Shown piece by piece: positions 32,201 to 43,743 of a stretch of 64,000 nt of DNA (position 1 is the stretch's first letter; each line of letters starts with the position of its first letter). The notes beneath the pieces are model-generated. The model was not told the origin of the DNA. It searched no databases and was given only the letters and a program-made list of their open reading frames with translations. The stretch comes from Liolophura sinensis (Eukaryota; Mollusca; Polyplacophora; Chitonida; Chitonidae): positions 18,215,385 to 18,279,384 of the forward strand of contig NC_088295.1 of NCBI RefSeq assembly GCF_032854445.1, in the 5' to 3' direction. The position numbers and the translations under genes were made by a program.

Positions 32201-32307
32201 AAGCCTTCTAAACTGTACGTCCGTATTTTCGTTTACTTGTAGGTGTTGTTCCATTTCTGAAGTCAGTTAGGTCCACCACCCAGGATGCACAGCTGTATGA
32301 TGACTGA
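20275..32307 (+). CDS. IDO: Indoleamine 2,3-dioxygenase (IDO), complete, 13 coding exons, 391 aa
   Basis: Exons: 20275-20358, 22491-22586, 23110-23229, 24126-24244, 25314-25413, 25734-25851, 26665-26716, 29016-29085, 30423-30498, 31036-31134, 31547-31643, 31797-31876, 32243-32307 (TGA). The sum is 1176 nt with matching phases; human IDO1 is 403 aa. IDO is a cytosolic haem enzyme that opens the tryptophan indole ring to N-formylkynurenine. Visible landmarks: LEDYHIS at the N-terminus, LANWR, LPGGESSKWF, LRPFLSGW, GGSAAQSS, MRSYMPP, FRSYHLTIV and C-terminal GTGGS. His338 in FRSYH matches the proximal haem ligand (human His346), Arg225 matches human Arg231, and Phe220/Tyr221 match Phe226/Phe227. 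Human Tyr126 is His125 here, so kinetics may be those of a low-affinity proto-IDO. Two ATGs are adjacent (20275, 20278). The exon 4/5 junction is a few residues shorter than in human, so a tiny exon could be missed. Abalone myoglobin is a relative, but all catalytic landmarks here favour a dioxygenase. Confidence 0.93.
23410..23970. repeat. Diverged dispersed repeat (CCAAAACGGCCATAATTT type) in IDO intron 3
   Basis: Two diverged, directly repeated sections share 'cggcaaaaatggacca' / 'gtcgaaaatggaccaaac' and 'tctgtaactcgtaatgg' / 'tctataagtcgctatga' blocks about 180 bp apart. The style matches a family common in lophotrochozoan genomes. No ORF or terminal repeat is seen. Confidence 0.45.
24241..24405 (+). 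repeat. 39-bp minisatellite starting at the IDO exon 4 donor
   Basis: Units with CATGGGATAGGTATGCATG at 24279, 24318 and 24357 are 39 bp apart; a more diverged first unit includes the exon end and donor ACATGACAG|GTATCC. Each later unit carries the matching (A)TAG|GTATGC or GTGTGC, so the donor is repeated at least three times. 39 bp equals 13 codons and the exon frame stays open through the array. Confidence 0.8.
24640..24862 (+). mobile_element. SINE copy in IDO intron 4
   Basis: Same family as the SINE at 3045. A degraded tRNA-like head, then 'gccaatgcggtcgctctgag', 'gaccgtacgttggaagatct', 'gtcgtataagtgaaatatt' and a CAAATAAATAAATA tail. It has an internal deletion relative to the intact copies, and no clean target-site duplication was found. 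Confidence 0.8.
26950..28614 (+). mobile_element. Tc1/mariner (DD34E) DNA transposon with perfect 28-bp TIRs, in IDO intron 7
   Basis: CAGTCCTGGAAAAAAGTTTG begins the left end, and its exact 28-bp reverse complement closes the right end at 28614. TA duplications lie at 26948-26949 and 28615-28616. The 1665-bp body contains one transposase reading frame with a frameshift. The left flank has no recognised repeat; on the right it abuts a SINE 3' remnant at 28622-28690. Confidence 0.95.
27230..28289 (+). pseudogene. Tc1 transposase, one frameshift near 28030
   Basis: The N-terminal paired helix-turn-helix (for example KDIAAALGVTQGAASKIFKR) is followed by a GRPRK basic motif. The RNase-H-like catalytic core shows FSDESRF (first Asp), YQDDNATPHR (second Asp) and SPGMNPIENLW (catalytic Glu), with 34 residues between the second Asp and the Glu: the DD34E signature of the Tc1 family. 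The first frame runs to 28057; the catalytic Glu and C-terminus lie in another frame ending TAA at 28289, so a small indel near 28030 inactivates this copy. The start may be ATG 27230 or the internal ATG at 27272. Everything else needed for mobility looks intact, suggesting recent activity of the family. Confidence 0.92.
28622..28690 (+). mobile_element. SINE 3' remnant next to the Tc1 element
   Basis: GCGAGCAACCTGCCTATGG, then GTTGTGGGTT, jumping directly to ACACCAATCAAATAAATAAA. It is an internally deleted SINE copy. Confidence 0.6.
29217..29352. mobile_element. 136-bp MITE-like inverted repeat in IDO intron 8
   Basis: The left end GTCCAGTTTCACAAAG and right end CTTTGTGAAACTGAT are inverted copies. 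The interior is built of TCGTAC/GTACGA-type short palindromic pieces. Such CAGTTTCACAAAG MITEs are frequent in marine invertebrates (from memory). There is no ORF. Confidence 0.65.
29768..29890 (+). repeat. CATTTATGT-type short tandem array in IDO intron 8
   Basis: About ten copies of an 11-12 bp unit CATTTATGTRCC. The ORF across it is a repeat artefact. Confidence 0.85.
31365..31455 (-). mobile_element. SINE fragment (reverse orientation) in IDO intron 10
   Basis: CCGGAGGAAAGCCACGCCCA followed by TCCGCATGTTGTTGGGAGACC is the reverse complement of the SINE central region. Both ends are missing. Confidence 0.55.
32000..32055 (+). mobile_element. SINE tail remnant in IDO intron 12
   Basis: AGTACGGCGTAAAACGCCAG, then TCAAATAAATACATAAATAA. 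Only the 3' end of the family is present. Confidence 0.6.
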
Positions 32308-34457
32308 TTGAGGCAGCACTGATTCCGATCCATGAAATTCCATGTTAGAATGTATACTATATATGGTCTATATTTACATGTATATACACGCATTTCTATA
32401 GTTTTCCATGATCCCGCCAAGTTGTTGTGAAAAGGATTACAAATTTTATGCATATATTTTATTATAAGCCTTACATGTACGTAAATAACTGTAGAAAGTA
32501 GATCCTGTGTACAATCGGATGTAAGTCTTTGAGCTAACTACATACATAGATTGCATAGATTTAAATGGCTGTAGTTTGGCTTCGGCACGTAAAATACATG
32601 TTAATATACGTTGTTGGTATTAACTGTGCGTTAACAGATAGGCCTATAGTTGTGTTTACAGCTGGTATAAATACATAAATCACACATACTAAAACCTATG
32701 TAGGGCTCGCCCCTCCAGATAAGAAGTCATATAGAAAAAGAACATGCATGATGAATAGATATACTTTCTCGTACTTTTGTCAATTGGTTATTTCGTTTCC
32801 ATTTATCGACCTTGCGGTGAAATCTAAATTCCATGCCTGTGTTACACTTTTATTGGTTTTTGTTAGGGTAGTAATGTTGTACACTCCCCGCCCCCATCCC
32901 ACAAACAAACACATGCACTTCCGCCAGCAGTATGGTCGAAGCAGTAAAAGTTGATTGATTGATTGATTTTTGTTAAGGCCATACTCAAGAATTTTTCATT
33001 TATACTATGACGGCCAGTATACACAAAATATTTATTTATTTATTTGATTGGTGTTTTACGCCCTACTCAGCAGTATTTCACTTATATAAGGGGGGTCAGC
33101 ATTATGGTGGGAGGAAACCAGGCAGAATCGGGGGAATACACAAAATACACATGGATTGTTTTTGTCAACAAGGTTATAATATAAATAGTCAAAATACAAC
33201 ATCAAATTAAGAGTGTTTGAGCATGATTTAACGAAACTTTTACTGAAAGTAGAAATGGACCGTTGGTATCCATGCGAGAATTATAACTCCCAGCGGGTTC
33301 TGGGTTGGGTTCAGTTAATAATATGTTAATTAATAAAATAACTCTTCCCAGTTTCCATATGTTTACTGCTGGAATTACCTAATTTATGTTATCTATCTAT
33401 ATATACCGGCATCGCCATTTAATACAGACTATATGGATAACAGTTAATGATTAGCGACGTTCCACGATAAACCATGCAGGCTGTTTCCTCAGCGTTTGGC
33501 ACACACTAAGCTTAATACGGTTGCAAGCAGCAATTTAACATGATTAGACGTCATTAAAAGGATTATGTGAAGCATTTTACTGACATAAATACACGGTTTT
33601 GTTTTGTCATTGTAAGTTCAGTTGGATCAATTTTCTTCTTTCTTTTTTTTTTTTGACCCTATTATATTTTTCTTCCCTCTTGAAAAATACTACTGGGTCC
33701 CATAATTCGTTTTTGATGGGTAGGGGGGGCCTATCTTAATTGATTTTTGATCAAGCATTGATCATTTATTTTTGGTATATGTAAAACAAATTTTTATTTG
33801 TACATGTGTACAAAAGTGTTTCACATATGTATACAATTTTACACATGTATAATCAGAAGGCCATATAATTAGAGAATAAATATCAAAACCGCTTGCCATA
33901 TTCGCAATAAGTATTTTTTTTTTTTTTACATAAGGCTTTAGGTGCCGATCAGCACCGAAAGTCCGCTTCCAGCCAAACTACGATTCACAATTTTATAATA
34001 CCACTAATTGCACATGTCTTGACAACAACAACGTCACCTCGGTCTTTCAATCCTTTTACCATTATCGATCTTAAAAGAAAACATGCAATCGTGCAGATTT
34101 CTGTGTACCAAGGTCTGCAGAGTATCTACTCTAAACAGGTAAATGGCAGTCAGAGAAAGAAGGACGAATTATGTATAACAAATAGAGGACCTCTGAAAAT
34201 CTTCACGTGTCTATTAGAGATGCAACAACAACGTAACTTCGGCTGCCTAGCTACAATATATAATGTTCAATAGGCAGAAGGTCGTGATTGACATTGAACG
34301 AAAATGCTATGAGACACGTCACTAGGTGACACTACCTGTATCAAGCCATGTCATAATTCCAGTGTATAAAACAATAAAACATTGTCACGTGGTGACTGAC
34401 TTAATAGCTCACCTTTCAGACGGGAATGTCTTGGTTACTTCTTCTTTAACCGCATTC
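32308..34457. other. IDO 3' end, intergenic region and MRPL12 5' flank
   Basis: No exon recognised. A reverse-orientation SINE 3' half occupies about 33028-33140 (TATTTATTTATTTGATTGG, then the GTGTTTTACGCCCTACTCAG block). T-rich and A-rich tracts lie around 33640 and 33910. Close to the proposed MRPL12 start there is an E-box-like inverted sequence GTCACGTGGTGAC at about 34384-34396. No clear AATAAA for IDO was found. Confidence 0.4.
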
Positions 34458-35740
34458 ATGTGGTCATATGCAGCTCTGAAAAGTAGTTTCAGACTGAATT
34501 TAACATTATCCCATATAGGCCTAGCTCATAGAATATCAAATCAGTAAAAACACCACGGTAGCAAATATGTAACTGAATGTGAAGCTAGATCACCTGGTGG
34601 CAATGTCTGGGTTACATGTAGCTCACTCGTCTGATTGCAATATGTTTAAGTTACCAATAGCCCACTCATTTGATGACAATGTCTTGGTTACATTTAGGTT
34701 TCCTGTCTTATGGCAATGGCTGGGTTACATGTCCTGTAAATCTTCAACTTTTTGAACCACTTTTCAGGGGAATTAATACGTACAGTTATTATGATAATTG
34801 CACTAAAAAATTTTGGTTTGTGACACTAAAGCTGCAAGATTCATAAAACTGTGCAAATTTTTTCTCTACACTCCATCGTTGTCTTAGAATGTTTCAAAAA
34901 ATTGGTTGCAGTGGTGGTTGAAAAGATTGAAGAATTAAGGTACATGTGGCTCACCCATCTGATGACAATGGTTGGGTTACGTGTAGCTTGCCAATCTGAT
35001 GGCAATGTCTGGGTTGCATATGATATAGCTCACCTGTCTGATGACAATGTTTGCATTACTTGTAGCTCACCCATTTGGTGACAGTATTTGGGTTACATGT
35101 AGCTCACCCCTTTGATGGCAATGTCTGGGTTATGTCTGGCTGACTGACCTAATGGCAATGTCTGGGTTACATGAAGCTGAACCACCTGATAGCAATGTCT
35201 GGGTTACATGTAGTTCACTCACCTGATGGCAGTGTCTGGGTTATATGTACTGGCACAGATGTAGGTCACCCATCTAATAGCAGTGTTTGAGTGCCCATTG
35301 TGCAACGTGTAGCTCACTCACCTGATGGCAATGTCTGCGTTACATGTTGCTCACCTGTCTGATGGCAATGTCTGGGTTACATGTAGCCCACCTGTTACAT
35401 CTACCGGTACAGATGTAGGTCACCCATCTAATAGCAGTATTCGAGTGCCCATTATGCAACAGGTAGCTCACTTACCTGATGGCAATGTCTGGGTCACATG
35501 GAGCTCACCTATGTGATGGCATGTGCTGCTCACCTTTTTGTCTGGGTATCTAGTTTGGTTCCAATTGTACATAACTCACCATCTGATAACAGCGTCATCA
35601 TTAAAAATATGTTTGTTCGGTGTACCCCGAGTAAAGAGTTCATTATTAATTTTGTATTTTCTCTGTTTTATTTTTTTCTGAAAATTTTGGATAACAACCA
35701 AGAATTTTTAAGGATGTCCTGGGTTACATATAGCGAACCA
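34404..35740 (+). repeat. Degenerate minisatellite around MRPL12 exon 1 and in intron 1
   Basis: Imperfect units of roughly 36-45 bp built on ATGGCAATGTCTGGGTTACA followed by TGTAGCTCACC. Copies are dense from about 34590 to 35520. One diverged copy (AGCTCACCTTTCAGACGGGA, then ATGTCTTGGTTACT) sits at 34406-34440, upstream of the proposed ATG, so the array brackets exon 1. Another diverged copy (TGGGTTACATATAGCGAACC) ends near 35740. Confidence 0.8.
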
Positions 35741-38700
35741 ATTGGAAGGTGATCAGAACTTGGTCATGGTCAAAAGGTGGGGTGTAAGACGTATCAAGGC
35801 TGCAAGCCACCATACATGTACATAGATCAACGTATTTGAAAACCAAATCACCCAGTCTAACCAGCACTGTTTTGAAGAGCAATGTTGTATTATATGAAAA
35901 ACTAAGATAATACTTATCTTTGAACGGAAAATAATTAAATGACCTATATTCAAAGCAATTTCTGTTTTTGTAGATTATCAAATAAATGCATCAGAAATTC
36001 ATTAGCTGAGCGTACGTTCCTGTGTGCCAGCCAACAGCAGCTTTACAGTGGTGACGCCATAGCACAGGCACAACCCAGCACAGCAGACAAGCAGTACTCA
36101 CCTAAAATACAAAGAATAGTGGAGGATATAAGTCAACTCACGCTTATTGAAACAGCAGATTTGAATGAGTTATTAAAGGTAAAGACATTTTCATTCCATC
36201 ATTAATGAGATGTACCTTTGCATTGTTTCATTCAAAAATATGGATATATGTTGTTTTCTGGGATAATGGAGGTTTCGTGTAATTAAAATTCAAATAGAAT
36301 TCTTTCTAAAGGCAAAAACTAAAGAGTATATAATACTATTTCCAACTATGCCATATTTTTCCTCAGGTATGCCATTAGTTGATGTATTACTGTATTGTGT
36401 ATTTCCAGAAAACTTTAAATATCCAAGATGCCCCAGTCATGGCCTATGGAGGACCAGCAGTGGCACCACAACAGGTAAAACAAATCTTGTATCACTGATG
36501 CTCCAATGGGAGTTACTCATCACCCTTTATGAATCAAACCACCTATGTTAATCAGAATTTTGAAGCGCGTTGTATTCAGGGGAATGAAAAGGTTATACAG
36601 TATTGTTTATTTTTGTCTCTCCTGTGGAGTATTACACCATACTCATGAACGTTTCTATTATATAATGAAGAAAACCAGGCAGAGCCTTTGAGGTTGGTGG
36701 CATTCAAGGTCACGCGCCTTTCTACGTGATCCTGCAGTACCGAGACAAGGCTCGCATATAGGTGGGCGCCATAAGAGCAGAATTTGGGGATAATTGTTGA
36801 GAAAGGAGTATCAGATATTTACAGATTCCTTGAGTCTAAACCTCTACCAATGGTATAAAAATCAAGCAAATACCTGTATCTGAATTCATCAAAAACATCC
36901 AAAATAACATCCAATAACATTGAGTTAATCAACATGGCGGTGCCCACGTGAAACAGCATAAAAAGAGAGTTTGAAGAAGCAATCACATATGTTTCTGTAG
37001 AGTTCAATGCGAAGCAGGTCGACATACGAGGAAAAAGATGTTGTTGCAGTCTAATTGACAGGGCATGGTAAAAGTCTTGTACATCAGCTCATGCCTTGGG
37101 TCATCCAGTGTCAAGAACACAGTGAGGAACCCACGCTAATTATTGTTGTATCCCCTCTGAATTCTGTTTTGCAAAATGAAGTGGTAAGTTTGTAAATACA
37201 TTTAAAATTGCTGTGGTTCAGCTTGAACATGGACAGACATGATGATAATACCCACAAACGCCAGTAAATAGCGCACTGCTCAACACTTCGATACCTTTGC
37301 TATAACGTGATTGAGTTATCTCAGATTGGGTGATGTAATACACACTCCTTACTCACAAAGTCGCGGTTGTAAAATGCATGGTGTCCAAATATATTAGAGA
37401 TGTAATCTCAGTGGAACCAGTGTGTACATTTTTATTTTGGAATGGGTTGGTGGCAGACCCATGTACGACCGGAGAGGAAAATGATGAAACAGTGCGTCTG
37501 AATAATTTCGAGGTTTAACAAAATCTTCTGGGGCAGCTGCTGTTCTAAGAAAATGTGAAAATACTGTCAAAATTCAGTATGTCAAAGTAAGAAATTGTCA
37601 AGATTAAATTTTTTTATGCCTGTATGACTGGTTCGTTGTGGCCTTTCACATTGATTCCCATCCTGGCTATTATGTATATATCACCAGGCTCACGATGCTC
37701 ATTCTGTACTATACAGGAAGAGGATGATGAACCAGCCAGGAAAGAGAAGACCTCCTTCACAGTAAAGTTGATGAAATTTGAGGAGAGTAAAAAAGTTCAG
37801 CTCATCAAAGAAATTAAAAATTTAATGGAAGGGATGAACTTAGTCCAGGTGAGTTTATTAAACCTGTTCAAGATCTTACAGGTGATGCACCATACCACAC
37901 CAGCAGATTATTCATGATGATATTTGATACATTATTGCTGTAGGACTGAAATAATGTTGAAGCAGCGTTAAACCCTTGGAAAACAAACAAATATATACTT
38001 TATTATACCCATTATTAGCTACAGCCCCATCCAGACTATCCAACATCGTTCAACTTTTGTTGACTCAACAGCAAGTTGAGTGCTGTTGAGGTACGTTGAA
38101 CGTCCCAAATCGGATAAGTCAACATTGTCCAACACTGTTGTCATCTGTTTGAGCAGTGTTTTTTTATGAAACTTTTGATAAATTGGAGGGAAATTTCCAT
38201 CTTTCTCCCCCAATGCATGAGACTTTTTGAGACAATGCAATGATTTTCTTTTGTCCCTGTGTTTGTAATCTTCAGAGAGAGAGAGAGAGAGTGAGAGTGA
38301 GTGAGTGAGTGAGTTGTTAGACCAGTTTCTATCTTTCGCCTTTGGTGCTGCCATGTTGTCCAGGTTATGTGCCTGAAGACGGTCACATTATTTTTACACG
38401 CCCGCTGATTGGCCACTTTCACTCAACTTGACGACAAAAAATACACGTGTACATTTCTGATTCAGCAATGTTGGATGGTGTTGAGTGTTGTTGGATGAAG
38501 TTGATGAAGCTGTCCAGATTGCTCAACACGGCTCAACTTGTCAACACAGCTTTAATTTGAAGCTTATTGAGTAGGATGGATGATTGTTTTCTTGGGACTG
38601 CGCTTTACACGATTGGCGAGATGAAAGTAGTCCAGTGGATACAGGCTTTAAGAATTCCTGACAACACTTTTTTTTTTAAAATGAAGAAAGTGTCAAGCCA

Positions 38701-40852
38701 TAGTTGTTTACAAACCTGTAAATTCCGAATCTGTCTGAAAGCATGTTCTTGTCAAACTGGCATCCTAACAACTGCTGCTCCAGCTGTCCGTTACACTGCA
38801 TCTGTGAATGCATTATAGGGGGAACAGTGTTGCCTGTTTAGTCCCATAAATAAATGTAACAGATGTAAATGTATTTCAGTGATAAAGACATGACTGACAA
38901 GTATCTGTCGTTATGCTCTCGTAAAATACAGGGGAAAGCCTCATGCACTTGGTGTTTTGTCATCCCATTTTAGAAGTGTTCTATGTTCCCGCCATTTCAT
39001 TTCGGAAACTGTCCGGTATACACGTAAACATACTCCGGACAAGGTTTCCTAAACTGACAAGTTCAAACCTGGTTCTCGTATTAATGTGACAGCCGTGTCT
39101 GTACATGAGTAAATTTGCATTAAGCATGTATAGGTAGAGGAGCATTCTCCAGGCATTCTCTATTTCATAAAATGGCGAGCATAAACTCAACATGCACGGA
39201 TTGAACGTTGTGGCCGCATGTGTAGCAATGGATGGCCATTACCAGCTTCGTGTTGAAAGACTCGTAAGCATTGTGTTAATGCAAGGCTAAATCTATTCCT
39301 ACTCACACGTGAACTCAGTCACTAGGTAAGTCTTACAGATTGACAGAATTGACAGTTTACAGAATTCGACATTGACCATTTAGATGAACTTATTTTCATT
39401 GACCTGCCCCTTGGGAAAAAAAGGTCAACAATATTGTGAAATCTTCTCAGGGGGTCGCATTGGGTCTCTGCTATGATTTACTGGTCCTGCAAACATTGTT
39501 GGAACTTCAAAGGCTACAGATGGTTTGCAATGGCAGCCATCTTTGAGATAAGTTTGTGTATATTGCCCATTGTATGCCATTGCCCGCCAAGAGCCTCTGC
39601 CTAACTTATGACACCTCTAACAATAGACACCTAGTGGGCAATACACAAACTCACCTCAAAGATGGCGGCCATTGCAAACCATCTATACCCAGAGCTGGGC
39701 AAAATTGCGATTTGCATATGAATACAACTTGGCTGCTTATATTTGAATATACTGTCAATTTTAGATTGACCCTTACTGCCCAAAATTTCCACACAAAGAA
39801 TGATATTGTTTGATCATGAAAGCCTCTATTGGTGAGGTGTGAAGACGTATGTAAGATTTAATGCAAACAAAGTGGGTGAAAATAGATTTTCTTACGAGAA
39901 GAAACATGTAATGCTGAGTCTATTATAATAAAGTTGTGTAATAGGCCATTAAACAAATCAGTGAACAAATTATAGTACACAAAGACAATGTGGCTTGGGA
40001 AATCACCTGAGTGAAGGGGCCTACATGTTTGCCTTGCTTGTTAACTCAGATAACTCAGACTGACCACTCAAAGCCTATGCCGCCCCTTCACTGGCGAAAG
40101 TGTATCCATGCACATCGCTGGCCAATTGATACGTGCCGACTTTCTATATTGTCTCTAGTCATATGGGTGAGAACCATCCACTATCTGCGGTCCGCTGTTC
40201 AACCTATCTGATCAGATTCTCCTACAGCCCGACCCTGTTTTGTCACCTTTCCCTCAATCATTCCGACCACAAGTGCTGCTCAGCTTATTGAAAAGGTCAA
40301 CGGAGTACAGTAGTGGGCTATGACCGAATACCTTTTTCATTCTGGGGTGATGGGCACATACATATATTCCCCTGTATTAAATTAGAAAAGTAAATCCACC
40401 TATATGTTATGGTAGGTACTGTAGGCCATGTGTGGGGCTTGCCATGTAAACTGAGATGCTGTATGTAGAAGAAATTGTTAGGCTCTTCCGATCCCATTCA
40501 TCTGAGGTGTCTTCGTGCTGTAGATGATAAATCAGTGTGGTTTAAACCCAGGTTTATAGGTTGTGGCTTTACATCAGTAGTGTTGTCAGCTACCTCTTCT
40601 ACCTGGTTTCTTTAAGCCAATTATCTTACAGGTGAAAATATTTTTGAAGACATTAACATCTTAAACTAACAAATGAATGTAAAATGAATAGAAGAGATTT
40701 GATGCTTGTACACACAGTCCCATTTTGTTTTGCAGGCCAAGAAGTTTGTTGAATCAACTCCAATCGTTGTGAAAGCTGATGTTGCCAAGGATGAGGCAGA
40801 AAAACTGAAGGCAGCTATAGATGCTGCTGGGGGTGTGGCTGAGGTTGAGTGA
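34458..40852 (+). CDS. MRPL12: Mitochondrial ribosomal protein bL12m, 5 exons, 201 aa
   Basis: Exons: 34458-34543 (proposed), 35974-36178, 36409-36474, 37717-37848, 40736-40852 (TGA). The total is 606 nt, 201 aa; human MRPL12 is 198 aa. The first exon encodes MWSYAALKSSFRLNLTLSHI..., basic and hydroxyl-rich without acidic residues, as a mitochondrial presequence should be. Its phase-2 end fits exon 2, but its CA|GTAAAA donor is weak, so exon 1 is less certain (about 0.5) than the rest. Exon 2 holds the L12 N-terminal dimerisation region (KIQRIVEDISQLTLIE, DLNELLK). Exon 3 is the flexible hinge. Exons 4 and 5 are the C-terminal domain (FTVKLMKFEESKKVQLIKEI, INLVQ-like MNLVQ, AKKFVESTP, AAGGVAEVE) that contacts translation factors on the mitoribosomal stalk. 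Confidence 0.92.
38027..38555. mobile_element. Candidate MITE with CAAC/GTTG-rich inverted ends in MRPL12 intron 4
   Basis: The left end CCATCCAGACTATCCAACAT, then CGTTCAAC, and the right end GTTGGATGAAGTTGATGAAG, then CTGTCCAGATTG, are inverted and similarly spaced, imperfectly matched. The interior has a GA/GAGT microsatellite at 38275-38315 and no ORF. Target-site duplication is not clear, so the boundaries are approximate. Confidence 0.5.
39517..39686. repeat. Long inverted repeat (about 52-bp arms) in MRPL12 intron 4
   Basis: The left arm 39517-39572 starts AGATGGTTTGCAATGGCAGC. The right arm, about 39634-39686, ends GGCCATTGCAAACCATCT. The arms match with a few differences and a 2-base insertion, separated by a loop of about 60 bp. 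It could be a foldback/MITE relic or a hairpin-forming transcript segment. Confidence 0.8.
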
Positions 40853-41483
40853 AAGGACACACCTCCTTACACATGCTTCAGTGTTTGACAAATGTGGACC
40901 ACAGAACTGTGTGGAGTAGGAGATGCTGTCAGTTATCTTGAGGGACAGATGAAATCACATATGTTACGTGTAATGAACATCTATCATGATATGCTCATTG
41001 CCATGTCTTTTGAAGTTTATTGCAATATTTTTGAGGACTTCCAAATTTGCTGTGTCAGTTAGAATGGGACATGGTTTATAGAACCAAGGTGCGCCATTTA
41101 TTCTGTTATCCATTGAGTGTACATTTAATACTGTATGTACATGGAATACCCTTGGAATGGACAGTGCTGACCACAAAAGAGTTGGCAAGTGTCAAGGATT
41201 TGTAGCTGTGTGAATGACCGCAATATGACCCAATGTGATGTTTTCTTTGAAGGTCATTCAAGGTCGCGTCATTCATGTTCCCTTGTGACCCCGCTAATTA
41301 ATCTGCCCTAAGGGTTTAGATAAACCTTAAAAGCTACTGAATAAGTCAGGAAGATTTATAGCCAGAACAGTGCTTCACTCGTTCGGGATATCTTTCCCAT
41401 ACATGTACATGTATGTAGCTTTGTCTTCTTGTCAGTAGGTTTTGTTATGCATGTATATAGACTCCCAGAATTTTTTAAAGAAA

Positions 41484-41489
41484 AATAAA
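41484..41489 (+). promoter_or_regulatory. Polyadenylation signal for MRPL12
   Basis: AATAAA about 630 bp after the MRPL12 stop, followed within 30 bp by a GT/T-rich stretch (GTGTTGTTTTTTC), the arrangement expected of a poly(A) site. Confidence 0.65.
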
Positions 41490-43097
41490 ATGTCATTCAC
41501 AAAAAGTGTTGTTTTTTCAATTTCTTGCATATGTTGAAGGGTATATATAGCGATCAGGGTGATGGTCTGTATTTAGTGGTCGTCTTGTCGTATCACTCCT
41601 ACATTTAGGATTACATTTTCATGAAACTTTGTCGGTAAGACAGGGTTCATGTAAGGATGTGCTTGTGCCATTTGGGTTGTGCTGCATCAATTAATCGTAG
41701 AGTTATTGTCCTTAAAACATAGAATCTGGGAATTGTAGATAGGGAATACTTGTTTGAGCTGTATACTGGTCTCTCAATGCTTCTGAGTTGCATGTCTGGT
41801 CCCAAGGTTGTACTTCTTGATCATTGCTCTCAGGTTTATACAGAGAAGCCATGTGTCCTGAGGTTTCTTTGATTTGTTGACACTTCAACATGTTTTCTTA
41901 TAAAGCTGGGGTGGATGGGCAGTATAATACCACACCTTCCACCATCATGAACAAATCTGACAATTTTAAGCCCATAATACAGAGTACATACAAGTGATCA
42001 GATGGCAATATTATGCAAATCAGTCTGTTAAGTATATCCTGGGGGAACTCTTCCTGTGTGAGTTTGTAATCTTAAGCATGGTATTTTAGAAAGGTAGCAC
42101 TGGTATTAAAATACCATAGCTATTTGAGGCATTGATAAGTGAGATCTGGATTTGACCTCAGTTCATCACTAGAGGCTAGCAGATGTAATAAACAGCACTT
42201 TCATCCTGGATGAAATACACACAGTTCGTAGGATAATATCTAAAGCTGTACTCACACACTGCTGTTTATTGTTTAGACTGGTTGAGCTTGACTAATTTAA
42301 CAAAGATACTACAAATTGCCTGAATTCATCCTATTTTCATTCAGCCAATCAAATTCGACCCACTGTTATGACAGATCACAAAGAATGAACATGAAGGAAA
42401 CAATATGGTTGAGGCTTCAATTCCAGCTCTTGCTCTCATTAGTTTGAGTCAGAAAGTTTGTCAAGCTTTTCCCTCTGATTTTCCTCCACCCACAAACCTG
42501 GTAGTCATTGTCAAGTCATAAGTTAAAAATTCTTAGATGTAAGTACAGCATTAAACCCCAGTGAAATGCATGTCTAAAACTACAATGATATTTACAACTG
42601 ACGAACAAACATGTCACAAGTGAAACAAACATGAGCAAATTCCTATAAAGTTCTGGGAAGAGCCATTGTGTGAGCAGGTCATTCTGGACCAGTAGAGCTC
42701 TGGCAGAGAATCAAATGGCTTTGGTTCGTTCACTCAAGAACGGCAGATCTCGGCATTTTGGGCAATGTACATATAATTGGCCTAATATAAAGCATCATGT
42801 GAGAGATGGCTGTGTGAAGAACACATGCAGTTGTCATTTTATAAAACAAGATTTTGACTTTGCAATTAGTGGTATAACAGCACAGTTTTGGACTAAAAGA
42901 AATAATAATCTGCTTTTGAACAGCACTTACATGTAGGTAACATATTAGGTCATTTCTCAAGATTTTTTCTTCTCTAATGAAAAACATTATTCTTTAGTAA
43001 GTCTTCCCACCTGTCCACTGTACTTATATCATATAAGTACGGTGGTACAGGCTGTATCATATATAAAACAAGAATTTGCTGTTTACATAAACATAAC
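41490..43097. other. Intergenic space between convergent MRPL12 and delphilin
   Basis: No exon. Around 42480-42560 there is a diverged repeat tail (CCACCCACAAACCTGG ... AGTACAGCATTAAACCCC) resembling a second SINE-like family. Nothing else stands out. Confidence 0.4.
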
Positions 43098-43140
43098 TTT
43101 ATTTACATGTTTCATGTAACCTGGACAATTATCTTTTATT
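43098..43140 (-). promoter_or_regulatory. Two AATAAA signals (minus strand) for the delphilin gene
   Basis: TTTATT on the plus strand at 43098-43103 and 43135-43140 reads AATAAA on the minus strand, about 600-650 bp downstream of the delphilin stop at 43744. Confidence 0.45.
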
Positions 43141-43743
43141 TCACTAAAATGTAACAATCCTTTGACAAATTTCACTACTAAATGTACAAGACAGAAACAG
43201 TACTGTACCTGGATCTATCTAAGGAGTCTAAGGAGTCAAATAAGCACATCAATCTGGGTTTATATTATCGTTAATAAATACCTGATAACACCTTGAGTGA
43301 AGACTTTTTGAAGCATGATGGTTTCTAAGGTTAATGGTAGCTGTATTAATGCTATACATGGAGCTGAACAATGTAGTAACAATGCTTTGACTGCTGCCAC
43401 TTAAAATATTTAATGACCTCTCCAACTCCTCATGAAAGAAGTTTAAACCTGTTCACAGTTGTTGGATGGAGGTGATGGAAGATGAGCATCATGCCACATT
43501 GGGAGACCTTGTAATTAGTACTGGCATCACTATATGGTTGATATTTCTGCCAAAAATTGGCTTGAAAGCTATAACATTACATTTCTTCTTTCACAAAACG
43601 CGTAAGTGTGATGTTCACGTTGTTACTGGCTCTCAGAGACATAGGGGGGCACCTGGATGACTGACCCATCATTTCTACAATAATGGCCGCAGCTTTGTTT
43701 CCACCAACTGCTTTCAATGTCCCAAATGGTTTCTGATCACTGG

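Noticed and set aside
35714-35752. Alternative first exon for MRPL12 (ATG at 35714, donor at 35753)
   Set aside because: The phase fits, but the sequence is part of a diverged minisatellite unit, contains acidic residues unlike a mitochondrial presequence, and is shorter than family members; 34458-34543 fits better.
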